Shown: piece after piece, positions 59,683-64,000 of the stretch
Numbering within the stretch: the stretch's first letter is position 1
Layout of the letters: every line of letters starts with the position of its first letter
From: Hyperoplus lanceolatus
Lineage: Eukaryota; Chordata; Actinopteri; Uranoscopiformes; Ammodytidae
Length of the DNA: 64,000 bases
Direction: 5' to 3'
NCBI GenBank assembly: GCA_026929865.2
Contig: CM049410.1
Span: forward strand, 23,616,501 to 23,680,500
The notes under the pieces: generated by a model
Seen by the model: only the letters and a program-made list of their open reading frames with translations
What the model was told of the DNA's origin: nothing
Databases searched by the model: none
Program-made: the position numbers and the translations under genes

Positions 59683-60098
59683 TGTATAATGAGGGTCGGA
59701 GCACAGACACTGTTTGTGTACAATAGATAATTTAAAAAACTAATGTTTAAACCAGACGCATTTGCAGCGACAAACTGGCTCCGCTCTGACGCCAGCTGTT
59801 AACCCTTGAACTGGGTAATATGGACTGCAATTAGAAAAGGAGCCCTTCACAGATGTTGTACTTTCAGATGGTTAACTACTAGCACATGCACTAATATTTA
59901 GCCTATGAAAAATATTGTCAAGTATGATATAAGGAATTTGAAAAGGATAATGTTTCATCTTTTGAGAATTGCTTAAATGTGGGTGACCCAGTGGTGGGCA
60001 CAAGGTAGAGCAGAATGGAAATCGCCCCTGCCCTTTTTGTTCGGATTGTCTAAGTGCTTTTTTTCAAACCTTTATTCATATTTTAATGCTAATGGCTG

Positions 60099-60371
60099 GG
60101 CGACTTTGGCTCAGTTGGTAGAGCGGGTTGGCCGATGATCAAAGGGTTGGAGGTTCGATCCCCGCCCTGCCACCTGTGTCATAGTTGTTGTGTCCTTGGG
60201 CAAGACACTTCACCCACCTTGCCTCGTGTGAATGTCGATAGTTAGCCTGCTATCGGTGTATGAATGTGTGTGTGAATGGTAACGTGTAATTGGGAACAGG
60301 TCTCCCTTGCAAAAGAGTCTTCGGACTCAATGGGATATACCTGTATAAATAAAGGTTAAAAAAAAAAAAAA
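60099..60371 (+). mobile_element. tRNA-derived SINE, well preserved, with target duplication
   Basis: The element starts ggcgac, followed by a full A-box match tggctcagttgg (about 60108-60119) and a B-box match ggttcgatcc (about 60151-60160). The body carries tgtccttgggcaagacactt, and the end is ataaaggtt plus about 14 A. The direct repeat aatggctg stands immediately before (60091-60098) and after (60372-60379), a good 8-bp target duplication. It is transcribed by polymerase III if active, and mobilised by a partner LINE by analogy with other SINEs. Confidence 0.88.
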
Positions 60372-61110
60372 AATGGCTGATGGTACTTCCACACCTGCCT
60401 ACAAGGGGTCATACAAGGGACATTGGAGTGGCTCAGGTGCCCCTCTGGCCTTGGGGCAGTAATTAAGATTTTTATCCTACGGTATGCACTTTCTATTAGC
60501 ACACCCCGCTGTACCCCACTGGCTTCACACATCACCTTTTTTTTGTATATCTGACTTGATGGGACACTTCCACACTATTTTGTTGTGATGAGATCACATC
60601 AAAGGGCACCACATGTGTTCCAATTGATTCCAGCAATCAAAATAAAGTCATATGTTCCATGTGGTATGCTTTGGTCTAGATCTCGATAAACACTTTTTCT
60701 CCATCTAGTGGCTCCCCTTTGTTATTACAAAAATGTACACACAAACAACTTACCAAGGCAACGTAAAGAACCCCATCTTTCTTCGCTTTTTGTTTGTCTA
60801 TAGAGGGACACGGCAACAATATAGATGTCATAAGTAAAGCCAAAGATAGAAGTTATAGTCTCATAGGTTCACATATACAGGGTTTTGGAAATTGTTGTCT
60901 GTCTACAACAAATGATGATTAATGCTTGATTATTCAAAATATTACACAATGTAGCCATTTTTTGTACAGGTCTAGTGCATTGAAAACTTATTGAACTGTT
61001 TTTATTATTTTGTGTAGCATAAATCCAATAATCTTCACAGAATTCCAAAATGTTTTACTTAGGCAAACTCCATACACATATGCTTTGGAAAAAGCTAGTG
61101 ACTGGACTAC

Positions 61111-61258
<148 letters not shown>

Positions 61259-61267
61259 TGTTTTCCA

Positions 61268-61291
61268 GCTGTTGGCTTATAAGCCAACAGC
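61268..61291. repeat. Perfect 24-bp palindrome
   Basis: gctgttggctta is followed without a spacer by its exact reverse complement. It lies 12 bases after the end of the TG array. Confidence 0.97.
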
Positions 61292-61690
61292 GAAACATGA
61301 TCTATTGAGAGCTGTTTCATGAACAGTTTCATTCAACAAACTCGGTCATACAGGGATGTGCATGCGGACACACACACTTGCACACACACACGCCCAGTTT
61401 GTGTTGATGCCTATGCTTCCGCTGGATGACAAATGGAAGGCTGAGGAAAGCGAAAGAGCAAAGAGAGAAAATAATAGCTTGAGAGATGGATGGAGAAACA
61501 GTTATCGGCGCTCCTCCCAGCCTATCAACAGGTCATAAACCAATTCTTGCCTGAGGAAATAGCCAAGATAAGACTTTTACATTTTGGTGTGTGTGCGTTT
61601 GTGCGTGTGTAGGTCAGCAGTGAGGTGCAGCTGTATGTGGGCTATACATAATCCTCTTTATCAGCAGAGGCCTGGGTGTGTCTGTTTGTT

Positions 61691-61694
<4 letters not shown>

Positions 61695-61730
<36 letters not shown>
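61695..61730. repeat. (TG)n microsatellite, short
   Basis: Pure TG array of about 36 bp. Confidence 0.95.
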
Positions 61731-61734
<4 letters not shown>

Positions 61735-62951
61735 CTCCATCACCATGACCCGCACAACCCTGCTGTTTAGTCTTGTGCACTTTTACACAGTTTTTCTGCT
61801 ATCATAGAATGAGTACTTCTGTTCTCCGTTCAGAACCTCGACTAAATTCACATGAAAAACATCTCAGACTCTGAGAAGTGGTTAAGTGAGGCATGTGCCT
61901 TGTGCCTAACATTCAAGGGGGCTAATGTATCTGTAATGACCAGAATACGGTGCCGCCTTGAACAGAGTGACAGTGTGGATCAAGACCCCTGCAGATTTGC
62001 ATTGGTGACCCTGTTCTTTGCGTGATGCATAAACACTGAACCTGGCCCTGCCCTCAAACCTAAAATGTTTTAAAGTTTTGCCACCTTCAACTTCAACAAA
62101 GTTCATGTAAAACAAAAGAGATCCATTCTTTGAGTTTATAAAACATTTATTATTTTTACTTACTTACTTTACTTACTTAATTTACGGAACAATCTTTTAT
62201 TAGGCCAGCAGTTACCTATTATTGTGGCATCTTCTTTGCCAGTGAGCTTTTAACTTAAAGGATCGTTAAAACATTTTCCAGTTCATCTTTAAACAGCTCT
62301 CTCATGTCACCCACAACCCCGTTCACAGTAGAACAGCAGTAGTACTCGGGTGTTGGGGAGTTCCCCTTTATGTGTGATGTAAATATGCGATGGTGGCATT
62401 AGTTACAGACCCACAGATAATTATCACCAACTGTTGTGTTGGTGTGATGATGCTTGGTCTGCTGCCCCCACATGGCCAGAGAGGGATAATAGTATATGGA
62501 GCCAATTTTGGGCCAAAAGTTTTGTTAATTTGATTTTGAAAAATATATGTTTTTTTTCCCCCTTTCATATCCGTTAATTTAAACCTTTTAACTGTTGCCC
62601 TATCTGCCAACTTGGAGGCATCAGCGCCATCTCCCTAAACACATATCTTTCCATAACCCATCATCAATATTTAAAATACCTTTGCAGTGTATCTTTAATT
62701 TATTTTAAATAAATAATAATACATTGTTGTAGTTTTCAAAGTTCAACATCAAAACTTGACATTCCAGTTTCAGTTATTATCATTACCAAACTTCTTTGAA
62801 CCCAGAATTGGCGTAATAGTTCTTTACAACTTTTAATGTTGTTGAATGTAACAATATTGTCATCTAACAGTTGTCGTTGAGTCATATTGCCAGCAGCAGT
62901 TCTAACCAGGAAACAGATTCCCCCCCCATGCCAGGAAATGCATCATCCTCT

Positions 62952-62952
<1 letters not shown>

Positions 62953-62987
<35 letters not shown>
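62953..62987. repeat. (CA)n microsatellite, short
   Basis: Pure CA array of about 35 bp, ending in tatac. Confidence 0.95.
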
Positions 62988-62992
<5 letters not shown>

Positions 62993-64000
62993 GTGCCACG
63001 CCCCATTCACACACGCTCAGGCAGTCCTCTGACATCCTGCCCAGTTGGGTATGTATGTTACTGCTGACAGCCGTGTCTCCAGACCAGGTAAAGACCAGTT
63101 CACTCCTTCCTGTACGCTGCCCCTTTAAATGTCTTTTAACTGGAATGCATTCCTCTCTATCTGCGAGGTGAACTCTTCCCATGTGCTGTTTTATGCTTTT
63201 AGCTAAGGGCACTTGTTACTGTGGTGATTCAGGGTTGGCATTTCACATCTGAACATGTGAAAACTAGTTTGCATGCTTGTGTATGTTGGCAATGGCATCT
63301 TAGTACAGCGAACAGCGACATATTGAAAGAATTTTATTTACTGTGCAACAAGAAATGAAATCGAAAATAAGGGAAATGAAAGTGTAGTAATTAACGGTTT
63401 GGCTAACAGATGTGTTTAAGGCGAGACATTGCAGGTGATAGGATAACAGCTTTAACTTGTAGATATCATCATCAAACTTTGCAAGTTGATTACTTGCATT
63501 AAAACTATTATTTCATTATTAACACAGCTTCAGAAATGTTTGAATGTGTATGTCAGTTTGGCTATATCTATTATGAATACATTTACATCCCTCTAAAAAC
63601 CAAAAATCTAAATGTTGTATAAACTTCAAATATTTATTTATTTTTATTTTAACATAATAGTGTCCAAAGTTTATACGGAACAGATTTTGTGTACAGCTTT
63701 TTTTCTTGATTTTCATCAGCTGTGTTCGATTTGACAGTTGTGTGACAGTTAGAGAAAAAGATTTGATAGATTACTATATATCCTGGTCTATGGCAGCTGA
63801 CAAAACAAAACTGAACTGAGCTGCTCAAATATCATGTTAAAACTGATTGAGTCTTGGTTAGTATGCTGTTTAACAAAAAAGGAGGGAGAATATTTCATTA
63901 CCCACTTTACCCTATGATATGAATCCCATTCAATTGCATCTTGAGATCAGTATGTGTGTGGTGTTTAGTCGTAAGAGAAAGGCTTTAGAAGGGAGCTTTT

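Noticed and set aside
63050-63096. Possible short exon of the gene before gtaaag at about 63086
   Set aside because: Only about 17 bases between an AG and the donor-like site, with no independent support.

Overview
This window looks like teleost fish genomic DNA. It is AT-rich and non-coding over most of its length, with dozens of long (CA)n/(TG)n arrays. It carries tRNA-derived SINEs, LINE tails, a Penelope-like element and several miniature inverted-repeat elements of the kinds seen in ray-finned fish. Its one convincing gene has vertebrate-style exons with GT-AG introns. There is no prokaryotic operon, CRISPR array, rRNA gene or free-standing tRNA gene.

Layout. Positions 1-40,300 are intergenic, or belong to introns of genes lying outside the window. 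They hold a mosaic of mobile elements: a 1.13-kb inverted-repeat element at 4838-5967 that carries a LINE tail, small TTAA-bounded MITEs, a 1.04-kb hAT-type element at 8823-9860, LINE fragments near 28.7-29.6 kb and 38.0-38.4 kb, and a decayed minus-strand Penelope-like element at 34.1-36.3 kb that is split by a second inverted-repeat element.

Positions 40,460-52,702 hold the 5' part of a plus-strand gene. A GC-box-rich promoter and 5' UTR lead to a short first coding exon (40747-40801, 18 codons plus one base). A 10.3-kb intron follows, then a large second coding exon (51125-52702, 1578 bases). Both splice junctions are phase 1 and join in frame. The product so far is 544 complete residues of Ser/Pro-rich, largely disordered protein with a short acidic N-terminal segment. 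I do not recognise the family. The remaining exons lie beyond 64,000, or are too short to recognise here. Positions 52,703-64,000 are therefore read as intron 2, with microsatellites, a LINE reverse-transcriptase fragment (minus strand, about 56.2-56.4 kb) and a well-preserved SINE at 60.1 kb.

The most interesting non-genic signal is a pair of elements at 4838-5967 and 34651-35586. They share a TAGGGGA... terminus, a GGGGT(G/A)ATTTGT subterminal block, perfect terminal inverted repeats (25 and 18 bp) and repeated internal copies of their subterminal motif in both orientations. I could not place them in a named superfamily. All family calls come from reading the sequence; no database search was possible.
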